Source of the DNA: Coprinus comatus
Lineage: Eukaryota; Basidiomycota; Agaricomycetes; Agaricales; Agaricaceae
Assembly: GCA_034638255.1 (NCBI GenBank)
Contig: JAWPGT010000120.1
Location: forward strand, 1 to 50,691
Reading direction: 5' to 3'
Length of the DNA: 50,691 nucleotides
The position numbers and the translations under genes are program-made. Below, in pieces: positions 32,501 through 45,062 of this stretch (positions within the stretch are counted from its first letter, which is position 1; every line of letters starts with the position of its first letter). The notes under the pieces are model-generated. The model was not told where the DNA came from. It worked only from the letters and a program-made list of their open reading frames with translations, and made no database searches.

Positions 32501-32949
32501 GACTTAAGTGTCTTAGGTTCTATGTAGTGGTAGCCAATGAGCTATAGAAATATACCGGACCGAGAAAATATTCAATATATACTTACACTTAATTTGATTC
32601 TTGGTTGTGTTGGTCGGTTGTTTTGATTTCAGGGTTGAATACATTGAGTGATAACGAAATAGGAGAGTTTTGTTTGTACTGCTAGTATTTTTCTTTGTTT
32701 GGTCTAAAGCTGCACAGCATACATGCCGGTTTCTACTCGCCGTCTATACTTCCAACTCTCAATATCACCGACGGCTGTACCAAATGAATATATTTTTATT
32801 CTTTTGTGATTACAGCACCTCTATCTGGAACTCTAAGAGCTACGGCAGTACTGCACACAGCGGCCCGCAGAAAGACAGAATGTATCTATATTCTAACTTG
32901 CCAATTTCTTCCTCTACACCTTTCCACCCCCAACGCTCTTGTACTCACT

Positions 32950-35900
32950 ATGTCCTCTGGAAAACGAAAATTCTCTGAGGTCTTTCGCTCTGATAGCTCC
33001 AACCACAGTCCCAACAAGAAGTCTACGCTGGGCCAGATTCATTTATCTTACACCGCAAAATCAAAACGTATTCGAAAGACAACAGATACCTACCAAAAAG
33101 ATACCTCAAGTGTCACACCACACCACTTCGCATCCCCTGGTTCCAAACAGCTTGAGGAGGAGGGAGGTCAGGAGGATTCAAATTGTACAAATGACAATTC
33201 AGAAAAGAAACAAAGGTACCAGGTGAGTAGCATACCTACTAATCTATCAGCGGCCAAGACTCACTTTGTATCTTTACTCTTGCAGGGAGCTTCAGCTAAG
33301 CTGAACCCTTTCTTAGAACATATGGACGACCTTCAATCTTGCATTCTTGAACTTGAATTTGATAAAGCAACTACTCACCCATGCAAACAATGCAATTCTG
33401 GATGCCTCGCACTCTTTCGTTGCCCCGAATGCCATAGCACACAGGTTGTTTGTCAACCATGTATCCTTAAAAATCATATTTTACAGCCTCTCCATCATAT
33501 CGAAGAGTGGTCTATCACCCACTTCAAAAAAGGGTCGCTTGATGCTCTCGGTATGGAGTTGTGTCTCGGTCACGAAGGCAAACAGTGTCCAAGTACATTA
33601 AAATCAAAGTCCATTGTTTTTGTGCATACAAATGGCATACATAAGCGAACGGTATGGTTTTGCTCATGTACAGTGAAAACTGAACCTTTTTTGCAGCTTA
33701 TGCAAAATCGGTGGTTCCCTGCATCCCTCAAAGACCCTTCCACTGTCTTCACTTTCGCAACACTACGAAATTTTCATAAACATTCGCAATGCTCAAAACT
33801 GTCTGCATACGACTACTACCATGGTCTACAAGAACTCACAGACGCTGTTCTTCCCAAGAACACAGATGTAAGTATCCATATTTTTTACTACATTCTATGA
33901 CTCATACTAATTGAATACAATCCCACAGGATCGTTACCGTGAAATGGTTCTTGTAATGCGTGTCTGGAGGGCACTCTCTCAGAGGCGACGATTTGGACAG
34001 GCTCATAACATTGATGCTTACATCCCAACACGTCGACCTGGCTCCTTAGCACTCCACTGTCCTGCATGTCCACAGGTAGGCTTCAATATTGATGAGGATA
34101 CTGTGTGGAATACACCTGAACGTGACAAGTAAGTTCATTGATTATTTATTACATCATTCTTTGTGTTATTCATATACTAATATATTATCTAGACACAAAT
34201 ATGCACTCTTCCTTTCAATTGATGGCAATTTTCGCTTACAGCAAAAAAACAAAGTACATGATCCTGGTGATGTGGCGTTAAACAATGGAAACGGGTATTT
34301 TGTGGAAGATGGTGCTTATAAAGAGTATCTGGAACGGTTTGGAAAATCAAGTTCAGCTGAGGTGAGTATTATTGTATTTAATCTTTTCCACTTTATTTAT
34401 TTGAGTTTAGCAATCAACTTGTTCAAAATTGAAGGCCGTCCGGCAGCAGAACATGATCAAATTCAAAAATGCCATCATAAGTGGTGTTGTAGCTGTCCAA
34501 TGTGCACGTCATGGACTTTATATGCCTCAGGGCATGGTAGATTTGCATAAGGGAGAATCGTACGTATTCCATTTTGTGTATTTTTATTCAAATCATCTAC
34601 TTATAATAACAAATTGATGATAGGTATGCCCGTACTGACTATGCTCTTGTCAGTGCTCTCGGGACAGAGGCAAACAACATCCGATTGATCATGATCAGTT
34701 ATGATATTTGGTGCCAATACAACATCAATCTATCCAAACGGATCCAGGAACACTTTCCCAGTATGTATCACATCACCGATCGCATTCACGGAGCTATTCC
34801 AAAAATGCATATTCATGGGCATGGGGAGAAGTGTCAATTAAATTATTCGTTTTCATACACAACTCATTCAGGCATGACGTATGGGGAAGGTATTGAAAGT
34901 GCATGGTCAGAGCAGAACCATGCAGTGGGTGTTACGAAAGAGCAGAATTGGGGACACCGGCATGATACATTGGATGATTTCAATACCTTTTGGGGTTGGC
35001 TTAAAGCCCGTTATCTATGTAAGTCCAGGACTACTACATCCATAATCAAATAACTCACCGACTCTCACTTCAGCTACCTCACTCGAAGTTCAACACCAGA
35101 AGCACAATCTTAGTTTTCAGGAAACTCAAGCATTGTTTGACTCACTAGAAAAGTGTTTCTCCCCCGAAACAATTGCAAGGTGGAAAAGCATGGAGCATGA
35201 TCCCCCGAAGGATGCCCAGGGTAACCCTCGAAGCGTGTATCAGGCTTTTTTGGTTGAAGGTGAGTTATAACGTTACATTTACACTTCTGGTGATTGATCG
35301 CTTCTTCCAGTTCCTTCTCAACAGTCACAGTGCCTCAAATTAATGGAGTCAAACCATGCAAGAGAAGATGAGTTATATATAAAGCTTGTTCATTTAGTGG
35401 AAAAGGCTTTCGCGTTGGAGCTGGAACAGTGTGTTCATCTTTTTTACTTTATTTATGGCTATTCTGATGACCGTGGGAAGGTACAAGTTGAAATGCGAGA
35501 TTGACAGACAAAGCGCCTTGTCAGATCCAGACTTACTCCACACCAAGAAAATTTCACTTCAAACGGCCTTTCAAGAATGGGTGGTAGATTTCCTGGTCCT
35601 TTTTCCCACCATTAATTTGCCTCCCTTCGAAAATTCAAACATCGAATATATCAACATCCCTCTTCCATCACATTCACAAGGACCAACCCAAACTCAAGAT
35701 CATCGTGGGGAAGCCTATCGTACCTTTGCCAAAATTGAATCACAGTTAAGATTGGGCCAAGCATATGATGCGATCGATGATTTGCGTACCACCATCCACC
35801 TCTACAATATGCAAAATATTGCAAAACAGCAACACGTCTTCGGAACACGTCCTAATACTCGGGCCAATGCAATTCTACAGGATCTAGAAGCAGACAAGAA

Positions 35901-36474
35901 CTTTTGTGCACAACGTTATCAGTTTGCGTATCAAGCTTTAGTTAAACTTGGAAATGTAACTCTCAATTCCGAACTAAAACCACTGTTAAAAACGGAGTTA
36001 TGGGGGAAAAATATGGCAGGATTGAGTGAGCTTGGGGACTCAAGGAAGAAGGAGCCTTGGTTCTGGGTTGTTGGCAAACCAACAGGTATGTCTGATGACA
36101 CATGGTCAATGGAATGTGAGTTTATTATCTTTGCTGTGTTATTTTACAATATTAATTCTATAAATCCTTGTTTAGTGGAACGTGTTCGGTGGTTTAGAAC
36201 TCGAGCTAAACTCCATCGACTAAAGGAGGAAGTTGAAATCATTACTGAAGAATTTCGTCGAACTGAGAGGTCATTTCTAACCTCAAGTAATGTATGGAAG
36301 ATAATTGGAGATGATATCCCTAGCACTGACCCCAACACACGTGGCGCTCGTTGCTATGCCTATAAGCAATCCAACGTATATGGACGTCTTGCTTCCAAGG
36401 CTCGCGACTCCTGGATATCGGCCATGTCAAAGGCTGGCAAAGCAATTGACCCAGCCATTGTCAGTATATTGTAA
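32950..36474 (+). CDS. KDZ-type DNA transposase with CxC2 cysteine cluster
   Basis: About ten exons; introns near 33223-33285, 33868-33928, 34129-34192, 34362-34410, 34560-34623, 35019-35073, 35260-35310, 35429-35480 and 36116-36175 keep one frame from ATG 32950 (MSSGKRKFSEVF) to TAA 36474. The N-terminus is basic. The CxC2-like cluster CKQCNSGCLALFRCPECHST...CQPC is the type found N-terminal to KDZ transposases. KDZ core: RPGSLALHCPACPQVG, LFLSIDGNFRLQQKN, QQNMIKFKNAI..GVVAVQCARHG, MISYDIWCQYNINLSK, IHGAIPKMHIHGHGEKC and GMTYGEGIESAWSEQNH. These carry the expected acidic catalytic residues. No stop or frameshift was found, so it may be active. Terminal repeats were not located. Confidence 0.85.
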
Positions 36475-36777
36475 CTATTTACATGGTTATATTATGTAGT
36501 AAATTATTCTTACTTAATTTAAATTGATGTTGCTTCCTTAAGTTAAAAAATCAACTGAATCTAATTGGATTAATCGGACTTTAAGCAAGTTTGGTCTCAA
36601 TAAAACCAACATAATCAACTTTGAAAAATCAAATTAGTCTGATTTAATCAGGTAAATCAAATTAATCTAATGAATCAAAACCATCAACTGAATCTACTAT
36701 ACTCGATTAATTGGATGACGGTGAAGTCTCCGTCAAATCAAATCAGTAACCTAGGTGAATTTGCCTGAATCGAAAGG

Positions 36778-37679
36778 TCAATCTGCTTCGGTTCCTGTAA
36801 TTGGACGTAGGAATCGTATCTCTGGTAATAAGAACATCGATATAGAAAGTATAATTGAGTCTGGAATTATAGGATGTTCATCGCATAGCCGTCCTATCAC
36901 AAAATTTGAGTTAAAATTGAACCATTAATAAATGAAAAATGGGCACAATTCATACCAGTAATAATCACGATGTGAACAAGTTTAGGTACCAATTCATCAA
37001 ACTGAGCTTCCGCCTTTTCCTTTGGAACAGAGCCTGGTCCAGACAAAATCTTGACATACACAGGACGAATTATTTCCAATACATGTTTTGCCAACCTCTC
37101 CCGATGCTCCGCTCTTTCTGCGTAATCTTCTGGTAATGGGCTTACTATCTCTTTCTTGAGTTGCTCATACACGACTTCAAGTTCTGAAGCTAACGCCTCA
37201 AAAACCTCTTCAGCGCCCATCTTTTCGAATTTGAGGATCTCTTGGTGAATTTCGTGTGCTTGATGAACAAGTTGATCTATTGCCTCTTTGATATCGTTAA
37301 TACCAAGTGTTGTCCCAGCAATTAGTTTTGTAATCTTCGGCAGAATTGCCTCTCCTACTAAGCCGGGACCTTGTTTGTCAACTTCATCTAAGACTTTATT
37401 CACAACACCGTTGATCGATTCTATAATGAAGAAGGAACCGAAATTCTCGCGTTTCAGCGTGTAGTTAGCTATTCACTGAGTTAAGTACTTACCCCCAACG
37501 TCTTGAATTAAGCCGTCCCATTGAATCACTGGAGGACTCCAAGCAAGGGAACGCACGACAAACCAGTACATAAAGAAGGCGAACTGAGTAGATTTACCAG
37601 TTTAGGTATTGAACTTAAACAACGTGTATTAAAAGTTGATACTCACCAACGTACCTCTTTTCTTTTGTGAAGGTCGCAT
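36778..37679 (-). CDS. Orphan 234-residue protein with N-terminal hydrophobic anchor
   Basis: Four exons fit exactly: 37647-37679, 37493-37583, 36956-37420 and 36778-36893. They sum to 705 nt with phases 0, 1 and 1, and all introns have standard borders. The N-terminus MRPSQKKRGTLFAFFMYWFV is a basic start with a hydrophobic stretch (signal anchor). The body is helical and charged (KAEAQFDELVPKLVH, LASELEVVYEQLKKEI). The last exon encodes a hydrophobic segment ending GTEAD. It lies about 300 bp from the end of the KDZ gene on the opposite strand. No family is recognised. Confidence 0.7.
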
Positions 37680-38125
37680 TATGAGTAACTGCTCTGGCTT
37701 GTTGGCGGGGACTGGAAAGGTGAATGCGGGAAAATATCTACTAATCCCCACGACGACAGATTTCGATCGTAGCGGCGCTGCGCACCAGTCCCCGACTCAC
37801 CCGGTGCAAACATCTACAAACTCTTAAAATAATATAAAGCAAAATAAATATATATTCGTATGCGAGTCACGTGTTAGATGATATCATTAGTTTTTTTTTC
37901 GCACAATATTAAGTGATGACATATATCTATAAATAGTGCACATACTCCTATACAGAAACTGTAGATGTTGTTTTCATAGTAGAACAAGCTACCGTTTTTT
38001 CAAAAAAGTAATTGATTAATATTTACATATCCGTATGCGTTTAAATCTAAATATTTGCATATTACCCTCATACTTTGATCATCCACATAACTTCATTCTA
38101 TTCACCACCACAAACTACTCCATCC

Positions 38126-38544
38126 ATGCGCAATATTTACATATCTCGCTCTCTTAAAGCACCAAGCAAAGTCCTAAAGCGATACAAGCGAGTCCTTAGG
38201 CCAATTGTAGACACCTGGACCCGCACTTTGAGAGCACGAATGCCCGACAACCGTTCACAATTCATAGCATTTGCATTGATGTAAGGTCATCCGTATATAT
38301 ATATTCACATAAAAGTAGTAATTACATACACAGATGCAACCTTCATCGTTCGAAATCGTGCAAATGGTCGCATTACACCGTACGAGTGTTCTGCCGTGAT
38401 GGACATCCGAAAAGGCAGCGATTCCGGAGTTTCGCATGCATTCATTTCAATAATAACGATCGGGTAGAAGTATATTTCAGCAAGGGAAGGAACTGGAGGA
38501 ATAACATGCTAAAGAAACGATGCGTGCATTGGTTTACTATGTGA
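38126..38544 (+). CDS. Small basic orphan protein, 121 residues
   Basis: ATG 38126, exon 1 to 38280, a 53-nt intron (GTAAGG...ACACAG, 38281-38333), and exon 2 to TGA 38542-38544. The spliced length is 366 nt, a whole number of codons. The protein is rich in arginine and lysine (KAPSKVLKRYKRVLRP, HPKRQRFRSFACIHF, GRNWRNNMLKKR). A GTGAGT donor overlaps the stop, so a longer form is possible. Function unknown; it may be an exon set of a larger decayed gene. Confidence 0.45.
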
Positions 38545-39146
38545 GTTCAAGAAAATTTCATGGTAAGTGGTATGTATTATTTCATATCATGAGTTATTGA
38601 ACTTCACCATACTCTAGCATCTAATATACCTATGACAACTATGTTTAATATACTACTTATATGCCCTATCCATATGCCACTATACCATTACCATAATATA
38701 GCCCATACTTCAATATGTACCAAACCACTGACAAAATATCGTTAAAATATCTTCGCATCGAGTCCTGTTTATTCAATGAGCTCAAATTTATTATATTCTT
38801 ACGCCCGTTACTGTCGTTGACGCATCTTGAGTTCCAGTTAATGATCGAGAAACAACACAGGCAATAAGGCCTCACCCTGAAGTGCCAATGAACCATACTC
38901 CGACGAGCAGAACGAATACACCCGGCGAGATGTTGTTTTTTAGAGCGAAAGAACGGAATTCGCGCTTATATCTCACAGTTGAGATGTCGGAAGGAGGATT
39001 TGCAGAAGGAAGGAGTTAAAATGAACCAGTGTAACAAAGTACCACACTCTACTTCACCAAATCTATTGTAGGTGCAGGTGCGTGTTCTAATTCATCTTTT
39101 TTTGTTCTTGTACTCAACTACTAATATATTTTTCCTTCAATCTACA
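38545..39146. other. Gene-free stretch
   Basis: No exon is recognised on either strand; AT-rich in its first half. It contains the 3' flank of the TET/JBP-like gene on the minus strand. Confidence 0.4.
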
Positions 39147-41253
39147 CTAAATGCTAGTGCTACTGCAATTAATGGAAACCATATATTTTTGGAAGGCAAG
39201 CTGAGCGTCTTCTCCATAATCAGTCGTTCCGTCATGTCCCGCAAGCCTTGCATGCTGTAGTGTATCAAACCCCGTTTCTGAAGCCTGAAACATGGAGGCC
39301 TGGTTAAACCACACAAAAGAACCCCTCCCTTTCATCACCGCCAACAATACCCCTGCTGTTTAAAGGAGTCGGCCTTTCATCACCATCCGTTGTAACGAAA
39401 TGGAAATCTGTACGACGGGGTAGATAAATTAATTTAAGAACGTTCAATAATATAAAAAGCAGGCACCAAACCTAATACTGAAAAAAAAAAAAAGCATACC
39501 TTGAATATCTATATTGAAGTGAAACAACAATGAGGATGGATAGATAAACACGACCCAGGGGGGTAATTGAACTACCACCCTTGCCTCCCAAATAACTAAC
39601 CAAGATCTTTTATGATGGTTGAAAGGGACTGCTGCTTGGGGTATGTAAACATAATGGTAATATTCTTACTATAAACTTACCACAAGGCCTTTCATATACT
39701 AATAATGCACAAACACCGACTATGTTCTTCGCATCTGCATGTGGAGCACAATGGACCCTTTTCTGTTTACCAATACGTGTGTTGATGCAAAGGTTAAAAA
39801 AGTAACCAAACGCAGGTGTGATTCCGTGACGACCCTCGTGCCATTTAATACATCTTTTATAACGTTGAACCACACCAGGGAAATATATATCAAGCAACTT
39901 TGACAATATGTTACTTGTTATCGTTGTAGTGGATACTTAGTGCCAACGCCACTGATTTGAAAAGTATAGGGCTTACTTGATGTCTTTAATTAGAAGTTCA
40001 TCTTGAAATATAGCGACACGTTCCTCATTCATCCTGTGCCATAATGTTAGACTAGGTACCTGCGACAATAGCAGATAGTTATAAGCGAATAATAAATAAT
40101 TTCAAACACAATGCACCCACCTTTTGTGATTGGCGTTGATATCCAATGATACAAGGAAAATGGGGTCCACGAACAGAATCTGAGTACTTTTTTATGACTT
40201 TTTGATCATGAACTTCATGTCCGAGAAGCAAGTCAATTGCCATGATAAGTTCTTCCGCACTGTTTTGGATAAAATCCAGTCTATTCGATCGAAATGCGAA
40301 TAAAAGGTTATCAGCGTCATAAATCATCAGGGATTTTTCTTTCCTATATCCATCGTTGGGTTATACTAGATCATACAAAAATTATAAGCATTTATAGAAC
40401 TTACCGATAGCTGTCCTCATTGTATTCATAATATAGGGGGACGAAGTACTTCACATCATCCGTTATTGTTCCGTTCTTCCATCTTTCAATTATGCAGTGC
40501 CGATCTTGACGTAATGCACCTTGCCAACCTGTGGACGTGTGCGGAGCATCCCGAATGATGGAAAATGTTTCGGAAATGTGTGAGTTCGAACGATTAATAG
40601 ACCTTGCAAGCAAAACCTCGTCGCGAGGTTGTTTTGATTTTACACCTGCTCTGTGGCTCTTATTTGATTTATTGGATCGGCGGGTCTTTTTTCTATCCGT
40701 TGCACTGTTGGACTTGGGTACTGTCGAAATTGACTGTTCGGTTTCGATACTAACATCGCTGGGAATATTTGAATAGTAAAAAGAGCAAGTGTGTTAGTTG
40801 TTATTCGATAATAGCTATGACGCACAAAATCTACCTCTCTTGCAAATTGGTAACGCCGACGCCCATCAGTTTAATGTGCTTGTTTGTTGGTCCATTGGTT
40901 GTTTCATAAGACGGCGTTGATACATTACATACGGGGTCAATGCCAGGGACATTACTGGATGGAAATTAAGACTGTTTAAAATGGTATATAGTTGTAAATA
41001 ACACATACCCTGCGGTTAAAGGATTGTAATCATGTCCATGTTTGGGACCATTTGTTGTATAGAAAGAAGCCAAACCAAAAACAAACTCCTTCTTAGCATA
41101 TTCCGACAATGTTTCATTGGGAAGAGGGGAAGATTCTTCAGTGACATTTGCTGCCACATTTGATGATACGTACTGATCCTCCAAGTCTTTGAGGCGTACG
41201 ATCGCCTGGTTGACAACGGAATTCAAATATAAATTGTAGACGAAGGAGTGCAT
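39147..41253 (-). CDS. TET/JBP-type 2-oxoglutarate/Fe(II) dioxygenase, late frameshift
   Basis: Members of this family oxidise 5-methylcytosine or thymine in DNA. A frame from ATG 41253 runs through exons near 41009-41253, 40835-40954, 40405-40758, 40121-40343, 39978-40059, about 39680-39920, 39480-39610 and 39147-39415. The N-terminal half is linker-like with a basic block (RKKTRRSNKSNKSH). Core: AFGYFFNLCINTR, HCAPHADAKNIVGVCALLVY (the HAD is the HxD iron motif), SWLVIWEARVVVQLPP, FIYPSSLLFHFNID (distal histidine) and TTDGDERPTPLNSRG (candidate 2-oxoglutarate arginine). Just after GGD the frame shifts by one base in a purine run (about 39320-39335): GRGSFVWFNQASMFQASE continues in another frame. 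Without correction the protein ends early, after the catalytic core. The true start may lie upstream. Confidence 0.75.
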
Positions 41254-42062
41254 AGGTTCACTACCAACGCTTCAGCAATAGTGGGAATACAGTAGATAGA
41301 AGAGGTTGTGGTAGTATGGCAACTGTCAGCTCGACCCTTAAACTACACGAGGCCCATAAACATGCCATACAAACGTTCCAAATCACAATTTCAAAGGGAG
41401 GCAGCTGAGTGCCTTTTTTACCATCAGTTGGGTAGGGTCTGGTAGGGTGTCTTTGATTCACAATTCAGGGACGCATTTTTATGGCGTGTCATCAGTATGC
41501 TGCTAACCTGCTATCACTTACGGTTTACCAGATATTTTTATTATCATTTTTAGTTGATCGAAGTATACTGTGTTACAAGTAAGTTACATATTAGTCTCCA
41601 GGGCCTGGCCTTGAGTTGCCTAAGGTCTTTGAGACTCGACTCTGGACAGCGGCAATTCAAAACTAGTTTTAACGGAGCCTCGCTGGAGAAGGATCATTGA
41701 CTGCTTCCCCTGCTAGATCTAATACGTTATATTATTTTTATTATTATACCACTGTTTCATGGTGGAGGTAAGTCATTAGGATGCCACTGAATACCTTGGT
41801 TTACCTGGTATATAAAATATGGTTAGGGTAGGCCAAGAACAGCGTGGGATACATGTGACATGATATATATATATAGATTTGATAACCGATAGCCGACCCA
41901 CTCACGTGTAGGGTCTTCAGCACACCCTAAACATAATTCAATATATTACCGAATGACTTAACGCTTTTTTTTTTACTTTCCGCCTACCATTTTTCATTAG
42001 CACATTATTATCACCTACTATATACATTGAAAGAGATTGAATTAGTTGAACAACAAAACACA
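41254..42062. other. Gap between two divergent genes
   Basis: The TET/JBP-like gene (-) and the Spt5-like gene (+) diverge from this ~800-bp region, so it probably holds both promoters. An ORF on the minus strand (41261-41461) might be a 5' exon of the dioxygenase but has no clear join. A TATA-like run lies near 41863-41872, about 190 bp before the Spt5-like ATG. Confidence 0.4.
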
Positions 42063-44946
42063 ATGGATACGGACACAAGAGAACACGCCCGAGAGGTATG
42101 TTATGAGGGGCATATGACGTCGATGACATTATGACATAAAGTTAATGTCATATGTTATTCGTATAGATCAACGAACAAACACATGATGACACCGGTACTA
42201 ATAATAATAACATATTTGGAGGACAATCGTTAGTGAGTATCAACTTGAATGTCAATATGTTCAGAGTTCTAAAATACGGCGTACATCATACCTATAGAAC
42301 ACGGAACAAACAATTGATGGCAGTGGTGAGAATGATGCAGATGGCATAGTTAGAAGACGTTTACAGGTGAGTATCAAGTGGAAAGTCTAGCTATTCGTAG
42401 TTCTAAAATACGACACAGACGAAACTGAAGAACAAGGCCCGCAAGACTTTAGGGCCCAACCCATTCATAGATATTGAAGCTGACGTAACATCAAGCGAGG
42501 GCGAAGAAGTGAATGATGAGGATGGCGAAGGTGAGTGGACTTTGCCACAGTAGTTCAAACCATAATTGAGATTGAATGTAGATGATTTTATTGATGATGT
42601 TACACCCACATCAAACACGCGCCCTGAGGTTCGGCGTCAAAATTTGGAAGAAGAGGTTGGGAATGAGCAGTTTCTACAGCATTTGGTGGATAAATATGTT
42701 GAGCGAGGCTCAGTTAGACGAATTGAACATTCAGACAGCGATATACATAATAACCTACCAACGTCACAAGATTGGCCTGTATGGGAGGTACCTATAATGG
42801 TGTGTATCTATCTAGATAAAACACGAAGGATATGTGTAATTCTAATTAATAATAAACAGATGGGTCAAGAAGATGTCGTTGTGCACCGGATTCTTCGCAG
42901 GTGCTTAGGGGGTTTATTCACAGGGATTCGCGGTGCATTCACAAGAGACAGGACGCATGGGCGCGTGTATATTGAGGCAGAAAAAAAGTCAGACGCAGTT
43001 GCTGTATGTCGAGGAATCGGAGGGGCATTTTCTTCAAAGACCCGCGTGGTATCTCATGAAAGCGCTATTTGGTACCTCACTATGCCTGGCATGGCATTCA
43101 CACCCAAAGCTAAATCATGGATACGTATCAATCAGACGCGTTATGATGGAGATCTTGCTTATGTGGCGGACGTTAATCCCAATACTCTTCTTCTAAAAAT
43201 TGCGATTGTGCCCCGGATACACTATGACCAACCACATTCCTCTAAAAGAAAACGGTACCACAATCCCCCACATATGCTGTTTGATCCAGAAGAAGCGCGT
43301 CGAGTCCAAGGACAACAAAGTGTTAAGGTGGTGACGAATAGGGATGAAGTAATGGGTTACAAGTTCAAAGATTACTACTTCGAGGCCAATGGGTTCTTAA
43401 TTATCGACAATTTGGGACCCACGGCATATCATCACAACAAAGCATACCCTACTTTAGAAGAAATTAACATGTTCAAACACTGCAGCCTTATTAGCATTGC
43501 AGAGGTTGATGAAGCTCAAACATCGTATGAAGCCCGCGCACTGTCGGTGGGTGATCAAGTAAAAGTATTTTCAGGGGAATGCAGGGGACTTATTGGCATG
43601 GTATGGCTTATTGACATATCGGCCAACAATGCTAAGGTCATTATACCAATTTCGAATGAGGTTCTCACTTTTGATCTTCATGAATTAAGGAGGTATTTTT
43701 GTGTTGGTGATCGAGTAAAAATATGGGGCGGAGATTATGATAGAAAGATAGGGTGGGTCGTCAATGTGGATGACAGAACATATATTGCAACAATTTTCAT
43801 GAAAAAAGAGGTAAGGCGTTGTAATATCAATGCTTTTTCAAGAATTTATAGTGACTAGTAACCGCTCCTTTGATAGAACACAGAAGTCCTAGCATCTATG
43901 CATGATATTGAATTAGCACGAGATGATGCCGTTTTTAGAATGATTGAGAACGATGATTTGAAGCTTGGCAGAAGTATGCAGGACAGGACGTTCAACCCAG
44001 TTGTTGGGCGGTATGGTCTTATCATAAAGGGGGCATTCAAACAAAGACGTGGTAATGTGGTATCAGTTGATAAGGACGGAATAGCCTCTATAGAACTGGA
44101 TGGGATGTTGGTACACAGCAATCGCTTGATCAGGTGCGCTGTCAAAGACATGGCCTATGAGCTGTTAGTATACCATCATACTTGAAACAAAACAAACCAA
44201 AAACTAACAAATAAATACAGACCTGGGCGAACAGGGTGGTTCAGGTTTATAGTGGTTGGTTCTTATTGCAATTTCATGGAGGACAAGCAGATTATTGCAC
44301 CAGCTTCTCAAAGAGTTGATGAACCTGGAAATACAGACAATAGAAGCACAACGCCTCAACCAACAACATCAACAGAACCTGCCACAGAGTCAGAAGGTGA
44401 CCCCCAAAGCAATCCATGGGTGACCAACGAATCAGATCGAACGAATGGCATCGCACAAGATGTTCGTAAGTGTATTCATGTCAAGTCATGTACCCACGGC
44501 GGTTTGAATACTAAAGCCTTGAATTACAAGCTGATGACTTTTGGCTAAAAAAACTACAGCCATATGTGATCAAAGGAAATAGGCTGATAATACGTATATT
44601 GGCCACCTATCTTCCAGCTTGGTCTGCGTATGCTGGTAGGGTAGGAGAGCTTAATAATTTCGAAGGCTACACGATAGCCGTAGATCTGTATCCATTGCCA
44701 ACGGAGAACGAAAGACTAACGATATTTATACCCTACTGGCTGGCTGGACCATATTGTCCAGATGCCATGAACAGGAGGTCTATATACGTGTACATGATGT
44801 ATGATGGTCCCTTTTACGGAAAAAGAGCCACCTGGATCGAAAACGATGAGAATGATGGGTCTGCTCATCTAGGAGATTTAGCGGGAAGGACCAAATGGAC
44901 ACGTAAATACAAGATACCCAAAAATTGTATGATTGCATTCAGATAA
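42063..44946 (+). CDS. Spt5-like transcription elongation factor paralogue (NGN, KOW)
   Basis: Spt5 binds RNA polymerase II with Spt4 and controls elongation. Exons: 42063-42095, 42167-42232, 42298-42366, 42419-42530, 42582-42799, 42860 to about 43809, about 43880 to 44163, 44221 to about 44465, and about 44532-44946. After an acidic N-terminus comes an NGN-like domain (HGRVYIEAEKKSDAVAVCRG), then the Spt5 signature PKAKSWIRINQTRYDGDLAY...IVPRIHYD, HMLFDPEEARR and KDYYFEANGFLI. KOW domains follow: LSVGDQVKVFSGECRGLIGM, ELRRYFCVGDRVKIWGGDYD and VGRYGLIIKGAFKQRRGNVV. This domain order matches Spt5. The usual phospho-repeat tail is absent; instead there is a novel C-terminal domain (YTIAVDLYPLPTENERLTIF...). 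It is too divergent to be the housekeeping gene. Confidence 0.8.
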
Positions 44947-45062
44947 TGACTGGGATTCTCTATATATATTATATTCAAGTTCGGTATGCAGACGATACGG
45001 CCGTTAGATTATAACCCTGATATGACTGACTAGTGTATAACACGGGTTGACCCCTGGTCAAG

